This document shows positions 8,146 to 15,900 of a DNA stretch of 64,000 nt, in pieces (within the stretch, counting starts at the first letter, position 1; every line of letters begins with the position of its first letter). The position numbers were made by a program, and so were the translations under genes. Source of the DNA: Thermococcus chitonophagus (lineage in GTDB: Archaea; Methanobacteriota_B; Thermococci; Thermococcales; Thermococcaceae); the NCBI RefSeq assembly GCF_002214605.1, contig NZ_CP015193.1, positions 662,978-726,977 on the forward strand. Reading direction: 5' to 3'. Below the pieces are notes generated by a model that saw only the letters and a list, made by a program, of their open reading frames with translations, was not told the DNA's origin and made no database searches.

Positions 8146-8874
8146 ATGTGGCTGGTATTTGATGTGGATGGGGTTTTAATAGACACGAGCGAAAGCTATG
8201 ACGTTGCAACGAAGCTCACGGCTGAGTACTTCCTCTCAAAGCTAGGTAAAACTATTGAAATACCGCTGGATGCAATAAGGGAGCTGAGGAGGAAGGGCTC
8301 ATTTCCAGATGACTTTAAGCTGAGCGAGGCCATAATCATAGGAGCACTAACTGGTGACCTCAAGGATTTCGTGAATGAGTTCCCTTTAGGGGCGGGAGTT
8401 GAATGGGTTCGCGATAAGTTCGGTGTGGCACTTGACGGATGTGAAATCAGGAGGGTTTTCAACACCTACTACTTAGGCACAATTTACGAGAACAGGCTTT
8501 TTGATTATCCTGGGCTCTGGAGACTTGAGAAGCCTCTGGTTGATGTGAACTTACTAAGGGAGGCTTCAAAGCATTTTAGGCTTGGCGTTGTCACGGGGAG
8601 GGACTCCCTTGAGATGGAGCTTGCCGAGAGGATAATAGGCTTTAGGTTTGAGCACGTAGTCACGAGGGATGTTATAGAAAAGCCAGATCCCAGGGCTCTC
8701 TACCTGATAACCAAGGGAGAATCAGCAGTGTACATCGGGGACAGTGGAAGTGACGAAGTAATGGTTAAGGAGTACCGGAAGATTTATGGGGATGTGAAGT
8801 TCTTCAAGGTTGGAAGGGACGTTAAGGACGTTAATGAGGCGATTAATTTCATATTGCTAGTCTCAGTTCGGTAA
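8146..8874 (+). CDS. HAD-superfamily phosphatase, possible histidinol-phosphatase candidate
   Basis: HAD hydrolase of 242 residues with the full motif set: nucleophile DVDGVLID (Asp7 and Asp9), motif II VVTGRDS, motif III Lys in EKPDP, and motif IV YIGDSGSDEV. The alpha-helical cap between residues 15 and 130 places it in subfamily I. The substrate is not evident. It lies three bases after the PIN toxin and downstream of hisC. Because no standard histidinol-phosphate phosphatase is visible in the cluster, it is a reasonable candidate for that step; this is context-based inference only. Confidence 0.8.
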   Translation: MWLVFDVDGVLIDTSESYDVATKLTAEYFLSKLGKTIEIPLDAIRELRRKGSFPDDFKLSEAIIIGALTGDLKDFVNEFPLGAGVEWVRDKFGVALDGCEIRRVFNTYYLGTIYENRLFDYPGLWRLEKPLVDVNLLREASKHFRLGVVTGRDSLEMELAERIIGFRFEHVVTRDVIEKPDPRALYLITKGESAVYIGDSGSDEVMVKEYRKIYGDVKFFKVGRDVKDVNEAINFILLVSVR

Positions 8875-9036
8875 CCAAAATTGTTGGGCTGATATTAGTT
8901 ATATTAATTTTTATTTTGGTATAAGTTTATGCTTATTTAGATATTTTATCCAGATGATGTATTCCCATCCATAACTTGGATTTTTATACTTATACTACAA
9001 AAAGTTTATATAATTTGATACTATATATCTGTAGTG
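8875..9036 (+). promoter_or_regulatory. AT-rich intergenic region with promoter
   Basis: This gap is strongly AT-rich and I see no gene in it. AAGTTTATATAA near 9004-9013 is a good TATA element for the exported-protein gene that follows. Several ATAAGTTTATGC- and TTATACTTATAC-like near-repeats lie upstream of it and could bind a regulator. Confidence 0.45.
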
Positions 9037-9447
9037 ATGCCCATGAGACAAATTTTTAAAAATTTATGGTTGGGATTTTTATTTTATTTATTAATAGTTT
9101 CTCTAGGGGTCGTCAGTGCACAATCTTGGGGTTCAAAAAAGACTACTAATGTTATTGATATTCAAAAACTCCCTGAGAAGGGTTATGCCACAGACAAAAT
9201 TGTTTACATTAATGGTCATAAAGTGCATGCAATAGTATATCATCCGGGTCTGGAGGATTTAAAAGTGGATGCCCTTTATAAGTTTGCAAAGAGAAATGGA
9301 GTAGATATGAACGCTTTTTTCAAATACCTAAGTGAATATGCATGGGAACATGGAGAAGTTACGTATGATGAAGTAAAGTCTCTTCTCATTGAATTTGCAA
9401 GTAAGAGGGGCATTGATCTGGTTAAGATAGCTAAAAAGGAGGTATAG
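9037..9447 (+). CDS. Exported protein of unknown function, signal peptide
   Basis: I do not recognise a family. The roughly 136-residue product begins with a positively charged, strongly hydrophobic signal sequence ending near VVSAQS (about residue 29). A charged domain with KVDALYKFAKRNG and a helical C terminus follows. Three starts (GTG 9034, ATG 9037, ATG 9043) are in frame. The base composition is more AT-rich than the biosynthetic genes around it. It ends at TAG 9445-9447, immediately beyond a perfect GGAGGT that would serve the next frame, which has no normal start codon. Confidence 0.6.
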   Translation: MPMRQIFKNLWLGFLFYLLIVSLGVVSAQSWGSKKTTNVIDIQKLPEKGYATDKIVYINGHKVHAIVYHPGLEDLKVDALYKFAKRNGVDMNAFFKYLSEYAWEHGEVTYDEVKSLLIEFASKRGIDLVKIAKKEV

Positions 9448-9608
9448 ATCTGAATTTTGACAATATTAGTAAGAGCCTCTCAACAGCGGATTTAAGTCCT
9501 CGGATTGTTGATATTGTTGACTTATCGCCCGTAGGGGATATATCAGGCAGTAAATGTGGAAGTGATCCAGACATAATTTATGACTATCAGCCCAATATCC
9601 TGAGGATT

Positions 9609-10199
9609 ATGAAAATTACGCCACCCTATGGAAATATTATTTGGGATGCTACATGTGATCCAGCAACTTTATATTTCAAAAAAGGAGAGTTTGTTGGGAT
9701 ATTTGCCTCTGCAAAGGTTAGTACCTCATGGTATATTTTCACGTTTGATACATATAGACGTCCTTCAGAGGTAAGGGATCAGATCTTTAATTATCTGAAA
9801 AGTGAATATGGAATTCCTCCTAGTATTGTTGAATTAGTACACATAAAATATTTTATTCAAGGCTATGCCCCTTGGATGAAAAAGTACTCAACGACAGTAC
9901 ATTTTAATAATGCCCCTGTTCCAGGCTATATACTCTTTGAGCTTTGGAGCGAGGCAACATACTATACTTCAACAAACAGATGGGTAAAACATGGTTATCC
10001 TGATTCATATCTCGCGGGCCTTTATATAATCCAAGGTCAGAGGATAAAAACGCTAGCAGGATTTGCCATGAGAGATTATACTCCTTATCCGACGCTCTCA
10101 AAACGGACTGTTGGTAGTGGCATAACCCATGTTTACTTGACTATATATTCTCATATTTGGCATCAACAAAGACTTGAAGGGGTGGGGGATTGGTGGTAA
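9609..10199 (+). CDS. Unknown protein, probably exported; true 5' end uncertain
   Basis: From ATG 9609 the product is 196 residues, rich in aromatic residues and beta-strand-like sequence, with no recognised domain and no signal peptide. The same frame is open upstream to 9435 with no ATG, GTG or TTG, and the upstream translation (for example KCGSDPDIIYDYQPN) looks like real protein. A strong Shine-Dalgarno GGAGGT lies at 9438-9443, followed by an in-frame CTG at 9450. Either a CTG start, a frameshift joining it to the preceding signal-peptide gene, or a sequence error would explain this. The stop overlaps the next gene. Confidence 0.55.
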   Translation: MKITPPYGNIIWDATCDPATLYFKKGEFVGIFASAKVSTSWYIFTFDTYRRPSEVRDQIFNYLKSEYGIPPSIVELVHIKYFIQGYAPWMKKYSTTVHFNNAPVPGYILFELWSEATYYTSTNRWVKHGYPDSYLAGLYIIQGQRIKTLAGFAMRDYTPYPTLSKRTVGSGITHVYLTIYSHIWHQQRLEGVGDWW

Positions 10200-11326
10200 G
10201 TAGAAAAATTATTTTTGTTCCTATATTTCTTTTTTTGTTTTTCTCATTGGCTGGATATCTAGTTGTGAATCTCGGTGAAAACTCTTCAAGAACACCAATT
10301 AGTGGAGAAAATACCTCTACTACTAAGGCACCTCGGCCACAATCTCTTTCCGAAAAGTGTCCTATCGAAACCGTAAGTGAAATCAAAATAACTCCAAAAA
10401 GAGTATCATACGCCAACGGTTTTTTGGTGCTTAGTAATGGTACTATAACTATCTTTCGGGGAGATAAGAAGTATAGGGTGTGTTATCCGACCGCTTATCC
10501 CCTTGAATGGGGCTTTATAGGCATCAATGATTCGAAGCTTTATGCTTATACCTACTCAGGGGAGCCTCTCTGGAACTACACTCTGAATTCAACGAAGTTT
10601 GGTATTGCGGTAACTCCAAACTATCTCTTTCTGCTGATCCCGGCGGATGAAGATCCTCAAGGCACGAACGTCCTTTATATCTTTGGAAAAACAGGTCTCT
10701 TAGCTGAGCATAGCTTCCCGAACATATACTATCCCTTAAGGTGCTTTTTCCTGAAGTCCAGAGGGAACTACACGTTGCTCCTCCTTGACCACCCTCAGGC
10801 GGACGGTAGCGCAGGCATGGGTAGAGTTATTGTCTTCAAGGGAGAAAAGATAGCTTTCGAAAAGACTTTCACGTTCAGGGATTCAATCGAGGACCCCGTG
10901 TACTGCGTTGGCGATATATCTCCAACTGGCATGGCAGCTTTTGGGCTCTACCATGGGGTCGGTATCTTAGACTTAAATAGTACCATAAGGTACTTTGAGT
11001 TCCCTCCCTATGGAGTGGATGATGTGGCTATAGTTGGAGACAGGGTCTTTGCTTTAGTTTCCAGGGAGACACCTTCCTTCTACGTGGTTAGAGATCTAGT
11101 CATGATAGACAAAGCTCCCACCTTCATCATGAAGAACCTAAGTAAGAGAGCGGAGCTCTTCTCTTCCGGGGAACTTCTGCTTGTTACTGACCCATGGAAG
11201 GAGAAGGCATACATCTTTTCTCCCACTGGAAAGCTCCAGAGAACCATTGAATACCATCAGGAAATAGTCGTTGAAGGAGAGAAGTTGCTTCTTTGTAGTG
11301 TGAAGGGATGCACTCCCATTGGCTGA
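10190..11326 (+). CDS. Membrane-anchored exported protein, beta-propeller-like, unknown function
   Basis: The 378-residue protein has one N-terminal hydrophobic segment (about residues 7-27) followed by a Ser/Thr-rich linker, typical of a membrane-anchored archaeal surface protein. The rest is repetitive beta-strand-like sequence with short units such as FLVLSNGTITIF, LYAYTYSGEPLWNYTL and VIVFKGEKIAFEKTF, which suggests a WD40/PQQ-like propeller. TTG 10190 or GTG 10193 follows GGTGGGGG and overlaps the upstream stop. It closes the AT-rich cassette of exported proteins. No specific ligand can be named. Confidence 0.6.
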   Translation: MVVSRKIIFVPIFLFLFFSLAGYLVVNLGENSSRTPISGENTSTTKAPRPQSLSEKCPIETVSEIKITPKRVSYANGFLVLSNGTITIFRGDKKYRVCYPTAYPLEWGFIGINDSKLYAYTYSGEPLWNYTLNSTKFGIAVTPNYLFLLIPADEDPQGTNVLYIFGKTGLLAEHSFPNIYYPLRCFFLKSRGNYTLLLLDHPQADGSAGMGRVIVFKGEKIAFEKTFTFRDSIEDPVYCVGDISPTGMAAFGLYHGVGILDLNSTIRYFEFPPYGVDDVAIVGDRVFALVSRETPSFYVVRDLVMIDKAPTFIMKNLSKRAELFSSGELLLVTDPWKEKAYIFSPTGKLQRTIEYHQEIVVEGEKLLLCSVKGCTPIG

Positions 11327-11345
11327 CTTTTTTTTATTTTTTAGG
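11327..11345 (+). terminator. T-rich run between convergent genes
   Basis: A run of eight T, then A, then six T follows the plus-strand stop at 11326 and precedes the stop of the convergent minus-strand gene. Oligo-T runs of this kind terminate archaeal RNA polymerase. Confidence 0.55.
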
Positions 11346-12201
11346 CCAGTCCTATCAGGACTATCCCCAGGGACGTGAGGATTAGGGAAACTGCAAGCCT
11401 TTTCGTAAACCTCTCTTTTAGGAACGCTACAGCCATTAGAGCGGCCATTACTGGACTAGATTCCGTAACTGGAGTCGCTATGCTCGAGCTGACTAGGCTT
11501 ATCGACTTTATGAAGAAGTACTGGCCCAAGATAGTTCCCAGTACGGTAATAACAACTACAAGTGCCCAGTCCTTGGTGTTCATTCTCTTAATATCTTCCC
11601 TGAGGGTAGATGCAAACACTAGAGCCCCTAAAGCCCCTGAGCTTATCCTGAGACCTGTTATCAGAACGGCCGATTCTCCGTGAACCAGCCAGTCCGTTAT
11701 TAAAACTGCAACCGTCCACAATACTTCCGCTGTCACGACGAATGCGATGCCCTTCCAGCTCATCTCCTTATTGTCCATGGCTTCACTTACGAGTATAAGG
11801 ACGGCAATAACTATCATCACAGCCCCGGTTGCTATGGAGGCATTCAGAGGCCTATCCAGTAGGTAGTGGGCGAGAACCATCGTGAGTATGGGATGTGGAG
11901 TTACTAGGATACCTGCCCTAGACACGCCTATTATGTTCATGCCCTCCAAGAACAGCCAGTCAGCTATAGTGAATCCTATTATTCCAGAGATTATTACTAT
12001 GGTCCACCACTCCCATCCCCTGTTAGGAATTAGCCCCAGGAATATTATCAGGGGAATGTAGAATGCCGAGCTTATAAACAGCCTCAGGGTATTTAAGCTG
12101 ACTGGGTTAATTTTGGCCATGGATATTTTGGATAAGACCGAAGCAAGTGCCCATACAAAGGCAGCTCCTAGGGCTAATCCAACTCCCAGAATCAAGCTCA
12201 T
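11341..12201 (-). CDS. EamA/DMT-family permease
   Basis: Ten-helix drug/metabolite transporter family protein of 286 residues with two EamA repeats (about residues 1-135 and 150-286). Typical segments are GAAFVWALASVLSKIS at the N terminus and SSSIATPVTESSPVMAALMAVAFLKERFT in the second repeat, where the E-R motif closes helix 9. It probably exports or imports a small metabolite, possibly an amino acid, but the substrate cannot be told from sequence. It is a single gene, divergent from the DUF434 gene. Confidence 0.85.
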   Translation of the reverse strand: MSLILGVGLALGAAFVWALASVLSKISMAKINPVSLNTLRLFISSAFYIPLIIFLGLIPNRGWEWWTIVIISGIIGFTIADWLFLEGMNIIGVSRAGILVTPHPILTMVLAHYLLDRPLNASIATGAVMIVIAVLILVSEAMDNKEMSWKGIAFVVTAEVLWTVAVLITDWLVHGESAVLITGLRISSGALGALVFASTLREDIKRMNTKDWALVVVITVLGTILGQYFFIKSISLVSSSIATPVTESSPVMAALMAVAFLKERFTKRLAVSLILTSLGIVLIGLA

Positions 12202-12261
12202 GCCTTAACGTTATCACATTAATTTTAAAACTTTGTTCAGAGTAAATGGGAGGAACGACAA

Positions 12262-12924
12262 ATGGGGAGGCTTTATGAGGCCTACATAGACTTGAAGTTT
12301 CTCCTTAACAGGGGCTACAGGAAGTCTTCGGCCCTTGAATTTGTAACCAACCACTACAGGCTTCCCGCAGAGGGAAGATATTTCCTGGCAAGATGCGTCT
12401 TCTCAGACAGTTGGATTATTGGAGTTTACGGGAAGTTAGTTAGAACCGCTGGGGATGCGATCTTGGGAGTTGACGGGTTCAACGTTCTAATAACACTGGA
12501 ATCCCTCTTGGATGGAGTTGCAATAAGGTGTGAGGATTCTCTGGTAAGGGATATCAAGTATCAGAAGAAGTATAAAGTGAATGAACGGACTTGGGATGTT
12601 CTCAGGCTGATGATTCTTTCAATAAAATCTGCAGGGCCGAGAGAGGTCGTAATCTTTTATGGTAAATCAGTTCCCAGGAGTGGCCAAGTAAAGAAGGCAA
12701 CCCAGGAATTGCTTGAAGAACTTTCAATTGTAGGTCGGGTTGAACTTGTTAAGAGCCCCGACTTTGAGCTGAAGAAGTTTGAATATGTTGCAACGGCCGA
12801 CACTGGGATAATAGAGAAAGTTTTTCATGTTATTGATCTTGTAGATATTGCTTCAACATTGGTTGGAGTTAAACCAATGGAGTTCAAGGTTGCGTTGAGG
12901 ATATTCGACGAAAAGCTTAAATAG
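12262..12924 (+). CDS. DUF434 family protein
   Basis: The 220-residue protein begins MGRLYEAYIDLKFLLNRGYR and continues with ALEFVTNHYRL and RYFLARCVFS, the signature of the archaeal DUF434 family. The C-terminal half contains IFYGKSVPRSGQ. The molecular function of the family is unknown to me. ATG 12262 follows GGGAGGAACGACAA. It has its own short intergenic region upstream, shared with the divergent DMT transporter. Nothing in the neighbourhood indicates its partner. Confidence 0.7.
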   Translation: MGRLYEAYIDLKFLLNRGYRKSSALEFVTNHYRLPAEGRYFLARCVFSDSWIIGVYGKLVRTAGDAILGVDGFNVLITLESLLDGVAIRCEDSLVRDIKYQKKYKVNERTWDVLRLMILSIKSAGPREVVIFYGKSVPRSGQVKKATQELLEELSIVGRVELVKSPDFELKKFEYVATADTGIIEKVFHVIDLVDIASTLVGVKPMEFKVALRIFDEKLK

Positions 12925-12944
12925 TTAAGTGGATAGTCGAAGCC

Positions 12945-13070
12945 ATGCTTAGACCTCAACCAATGCTCTTTAGGAAAGTTGAAATAAAGTTTGAGAACTG
13001 GAATGAGGAGGAACATGAAAAGCCAAAGGTTCGTCTCATAACTAACGTGAAGAGAGTTCAGCTTTCATGA
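12945..13070 (+). CDS. Small ORF, 41 residues, hypothetical
   Basis: ATG 12945 opens a 41-residue frame starting MLRPQPMLFRKVEIKFEN and ending NVKRVQLS. GCTTAAATAG at about 12915-12924 is TATA-like and lies near 28 bp upstream, which would give a leaderless transcript. The 3' end overlaps the convergent methyltransferase gene by 29 bases. The amphipathic, charged composition is plausible for a small basic protein. No family is recognised; conservation in related genomes would decide. Confidence 0.4.
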   Translation: MLRPQPMLFRKVEIKFENWNEEEHEKPKVRLITNVKRVQLS

Positions 13071-13641
13071 CGTACAACTCCTCAAAAAACAGCCTTTTTC
13101 TTGAAATTACCTTAGTCGAGAATCCCATCTTTTGGGCTACTTCTATAGGATTTGGTCTCGTTAGCGAGCTGTAGACTAGGAGTATTCTCCCCTGGGGCTT
13201 TAAAAAATTCTTGGCTTGTTCAAAAAACTTAGCTATAACCTCTCCGCCCTGAGGACCACCTATTAAGGCCCTGTCTATATCTTCTTGAATTTCATGATCC
13301 TCCCCAGGAAGATAGGGAGGGTTGAATACTATAAGATCAAACCCGCCCCTTAGGTTCTCAAACAGGTCACTTACTACGAAAATTGCATTGTTTATCTCGT
13401 TGATCTTTGAGTTCCTCCAAGCGAGTTCAACTGCCTCTTTCGATACATCAACTCCAACAACAAACTTTGCCTTCTTTGCCGCGAGAAGAGCTAGTATTCC
13501 AGTTCCAGTCCCCATGTCGAGCACCACATCATGGGGCCTAACTTCTTCAGCAAGGACTTCTGCAAGCAGGAATGTATCCTCGGCTGGCTCATAAACGTTC
13601 TCTGAAGTTTCGATTCTAAGGTCCATATAATGGATTGCCAT
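13042..13641 (-). CDS. HemK/PrmC-like class I methyltransferase
   Basis: SAM-dependent methyltransferase of 199 residues with motif I VLDMGTGTGILALLAA, acidic motif II VGVDVS, and the (N/D)PPY motif FNPPYLPGE that marks N-methylation of glutamine, asparagine or an exocyclic base nitrogen. Length and N terminus (ENVYEPAEDTFLLAE) match archaeal and eukaryotic HemK2-type enzymes, which methylate the GGQ glutamine of release factor aRF1 with a Trm112 partner; this specificity is inferred. A second in-frame ATG at 13626 (MDLRIETSENVYEP) is also possible. Confidence 0.85.
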   Translation of the reverse strand: MAIHYMDLRIETSENVYEPAEDTFLLAEVLAEEVRPHDVVLDMGTGTGILALLAAKKAKFVVGVDVSKEAVELAWRNSKINEINNAIFVVSDLFENLRGGFDLIVFNPPYLPGEDHEIQEDIDRALIGGPQGGEVIAKFFEQAKNFLKPQGRILLVYSSLTRPNPIEVAQKMGFSTKVISRKRLFFEELYVMKAELSSR

Positions 13642-13662
13642 AGAATAGTAATGGAAGAATTC

Positions 13663-13740
13663 TGGCGCCCGGGCCGGGATTTGAACCCGGGTCGCGGGAG
13701 TGACAGTCCCGCATGATAGGCCGGGCTACACCACCCGGGC
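13663..13740 (-). tRNA. tRNA-Asp (GTC)
   Basis: On the minus strand the acceptor strand GCCCGGG (from 13740) pairs with CCCGGGC before discriminator G 13666, and CCA is encoded at 13665-13663. The T arm contains GGTTCAAATCC, and the anticodon loop CTGTCAC carries GTC at 13704-13702. It lies 7 bases after the 5S rRNA, so the two are likely co-transcribed. The mature molecule without CCA is 75 nt. Confidence 0.95.
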
Positions 13741-13747
13741 GCTTTAG

Positions 13748-13870
13748 CGGCCGGCGGCGTCCCCGGCTTCCCGCCCCCTCTCGGAGGGCAGTACAACCGG
13801 GATCGCTGGGGGGCTTAACTTCCGGGTTCGAAATGAGACCGGGTGTAGCCCCCCCGCTATGGCCGCCGTG
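13748..13870 (-). rRNA. rrf: 5S ribosomal RNA
   Basis: The minus strand holds a full 5S sequence with the conserved loop segments CATTTCGAACCCGG and GAAGTTAAGC, and complementary ends (GGCGGCC near 13869 against the GCCGCCGGCC region near 13748). Length is about 122 nt. It is unlinked to 16S/23S, as known in Thermococcales, and precedes tRNA-Asp. Exact ends are estimated from helix I pairing. Confidence 0.95.
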
Positions 13871-13891
13871 CCGATTTCTCATCAATGTGTT

Positions 13892-13911
13892 TGCTTTAAA
13901 AAATTTTCGGT
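13892..13911 (-). promoter_or_regulatory. Promoter of the 5S rRNA-tRNA-Asp unit
   Basis: On the minus strand CGAAAATTTTTTAAAGC is a strong BRE plus TATA element, about 25-30 bases before the 5S 5' end. It lies directly next to the stop of the upstream phosphoesterase gene. Confidence 0.65.
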
Positions 13912-13912
13912 C

Positions 13913-14605
13913 TTATAATGGTGAGAGCCCTTTAAGAGCTTCAATCAATTCACCAAATTTGCCGAAGCTTAGCACTTCACTCTCAACTGGAATGAGAACC
14001 TCGAGTTGCGTGATGTCTGCGTTCTTTAGGATTGGTGATATCGGCTCATTTAGCGTTAAATCATTCCCATAAGCCCACGGGCTGAATGCAGGTAAGACTA
14101 CAATATTTTCTCTCCTTAGAAAAGCAGGAACTTTAACCGTTGCTCCAACTTCATCCCTCAGCCTTATTGCGGGATGCTCGTGACCTATTATAACCCTCTC
14201 ACAATCGCACTCTTTATGTCCATGCACTATCGTCCATCCCATAACTTCAACACTCTCAACTACCTCCACTCCAAACTTCCTTATCCAATTGATTCCTGTA
14301 TCGTGGTTTCCCTTAACCACTATAATTTCACTAAACTCTTTGAGGATGCTCTCCAGAAATGTTGAGATTTCAATGAACTCCCTCCGTTCAGGAATGAAGG
14401 AGTGCTTTAGATCTCCGTTTATTATTAGCTTATCCACCCTATACCTCTCCCCCATACTTATGACCTGATTTATCACCTCTCCTAGGAGTCTTGGAACATA
14501 CTTTCCTCCTTTAACTAGGGCCTCTTCAAATCCTATATGGAGGTCGGCTATTATCAGGTAATCCCCCAGGATAACTCCTTTCTCAGGGATTATCCTTGGT
14601 TGCAT
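13913..14605 (-). CDS. Calcineurin-like metallophosphoesterase
   Basis: Metal-dependent phosphoesterase of about 230 residues with all family motifs in order: IADLHIGF, INGDLKH, VKGNHDTG, VHGHKEC and IGHEHPAI, which supply the dinuclear metal ligands. It resembles the archaeal COG1407-type subgroup; the substrate is unknown. ATG 14605 follows AAGGTGG; an in-frame GTG at 14614 is the alternative. It overlaps the end of the phosphatase gene upstream, suggesting one transcript. Confidence 0.85.
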   Translation of the reverse strand: MQPRIIPEKGVILGDYLIIADLHIGFEEALVKGGKYVPRLLGEVINQVISMGERYRVDKLIINGDLKHSFIPERREFIEISTFLESILKEFSEIIVVKGNHDTGINWIRKFGVEVVESVEVMGWTIVHGHKECDCERVIIGHEHPAIRLRDEVGATVKVPAFLRRENIVVLPAFSPWAYGNDLTLNEPISPILKNADITQLEVLIPVESEVLSFGKFGELIEALKGLSPL

Positions 14606-15036
14606 TTTGTCCACCTTTCTAACTCTTTAAGCACTTCAAGCTGATCCTCGGTTTCAACGGCGCTCGGCTTAAGCAATCTTATCTCCCTAAGGGCTTCTCT
14701 AAGGTTCAGTCCATATCTGTACATAAGCCAAGCCACAGCTACGGTTCCGCTCCTTCCGCTTCCCCCATAGCAGTGAATAAACACTTTCTTCCCCTCTTTA
14801 ACTTTCTCCTCTATCCACCTTAGAATCTCAAGAAGCTGTTCTAATGATGGCGCCGTAAAGTCGGGGATTGGAGAGTGCAAAACGTTCCTGTCCTTAAGCA
14901 TCTCGAGGTCATAAGCTAACTCAAAATCCTCAACTAAAACTACGAAAGCATCAAACTTCTTCTTTAGTTCGTCTATTTCATCCGGATAGGGCATCCTTCC
15001 AAATGCCACGTTGTCATCAATGAACTTCACCTGCAT
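14590..15036 (-). CDS. Dual-specificity protein phosphatase (DSP/PTP family)
   Basis: Cysteine-based protein phosphatase of 148 residues. The active-site P-loop HCYGGSGRSGT matches HCx5R(S/T), and the general acid is the Asp in IPDFTAP about 30 residues earlier. Length and sequence match small archaeal phosphatases studied in Thermococcus and Pyrococcus, which act on phosphotyrosine and phosphoserine. ATG 15036 (MQVKFIDD) with AGGGAGA upstream is preferred over the open frame from 15060. It is co-directional and overlapping with the metallophosphoesterase. Confidence 0.88.
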   Translation of the reverse strand: MQVKFIDDNVAFGRMPYPDEIDELKKKFDAFVVLVEDFELAYDLEMLKDRNVLHSPIPDFTAPSLEQLLEILRWIEEKVKEGKKVFIHCYGGSGRSGTVAVAWLMYRYGLNLREALREIRLLKPSAVETEDQLEVLKELERWTKCNQG

Positions 15037-15105
15037 ACTTCTCCCTGAATTTCGCTTCATAAAAACCCTCTTAAGCTTTTGTCTTCACGTTTTCACGGTG
15101 ATAGT

Positions 15106-15789
15106 ATGAAGAGGATAGGCATCATCGGCGGAACAACTCCTGAATCAACTTGCTATTATTACAGAAAGTATATAGAGATCAGTAGAGAGAAGTTCGAGAA
15201 GTATGTTTATCCTGAGCTTATAATCTACTCAATAAACTTCAAGGAGTTCTTCCAGAACCCTGAGGGCTGGGAGGGCAGGAAGAAAATTCTCATAAACGCG
15301 GCAAAGGCCCTTGAGAGGGCTGGGGCTGAACTCATAGCTTTCTCCGCAAATACTCCCCACATAGTGTTTGATGACGTCCAGAAAGAGGTAAACGTTCCGA
15401 TGGTGAGCATAATAGATGCCGTTGCCGAGGAAGTTAAAAGGAGGGGTGTAAAGAAGGTTCTCCTACTTGGAACCAAGACCACGATGACGGCTGACTTCTA
15501 CATAAACGCCCTGAGGGAGAAGGGCCTTGAAGTCGTTGTTCCTAATGACGATGAGAAGGAAGAGCTAAACAGGATAATCTTTGAAGAGCTGGCTTTTGAG
15601 AACCTCAAGAGCAAGGATTGGATAGTTAACCTCATCGAGAAGTACGCTAGGGAAGAAGGCATCAAGGGAGTAATCCTAGGGTGCACAGAGCTACCACTAG
15701 CTATAAGGCAAGGTGATGTAAGCGTTGAGGTCTTCGATTCTGCTGAGATTCATATGAGGAAGCTCATTGAGTTAGCATCCCAGGATTGA
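15106..15789 (+). CDS. Aspartate/glutamate racemase family protein, one catalytic Cys missing
   Basis: The 227-residue protein has the two-domain Asp/Glu racemase fold: N-terminal IGIIGGTTPEST and C-terminal GVILGCTELPLA with the second catalytic Cys. At the first catalytic position, where cofactor-independent racemases have CNT(A/M)H, this protein reads SANTPH, so the Cys is Ala. It may be a one-base enzyme, a lyase or isomerase, or a racemase with altered specificity. Known variants (for example with Thr at this site) show that substitution can change the reaction. ATG 15106 follows GGTGAT. Confidence 0.8.
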   Translation: MKRIGIIGGTTPESTCYYYRKYIEISREKFEKYVYPELIIYSINFKEFFQNPEGWEGRKKILINAAKALERAGAELIAFSANTPHIVFDDVQKEVNVPMVSIIDAVAEEVKRRGVKKVLLLGTKTTMTADFYINALREKGLEVVVPNDDEKEELNRIIFEELAFENLKSKDWIVNLIEKYAREEGIKGVILGCTELPLAIRQGDVSVEVFDSAEIHMRKLIELASQD

Positions 15790-15900
15790 CTTTTTGCTAA
15801 TTTTTATCTCCTCATTAAGTTAATTTTTGTCAAATATGCATTCCCTCAGGGAAAATTTGTAAATTGTGAGGGCTCTTCTCCGTTAGATTAGGTGGGCTAA

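Noticed and set aside
8951-8965. CAGATGATGTATTCCC, a near match to a C box.
   Set aside because: The last base of the C box is wrong and no D, C' or D' boxes with correct spacing follow.
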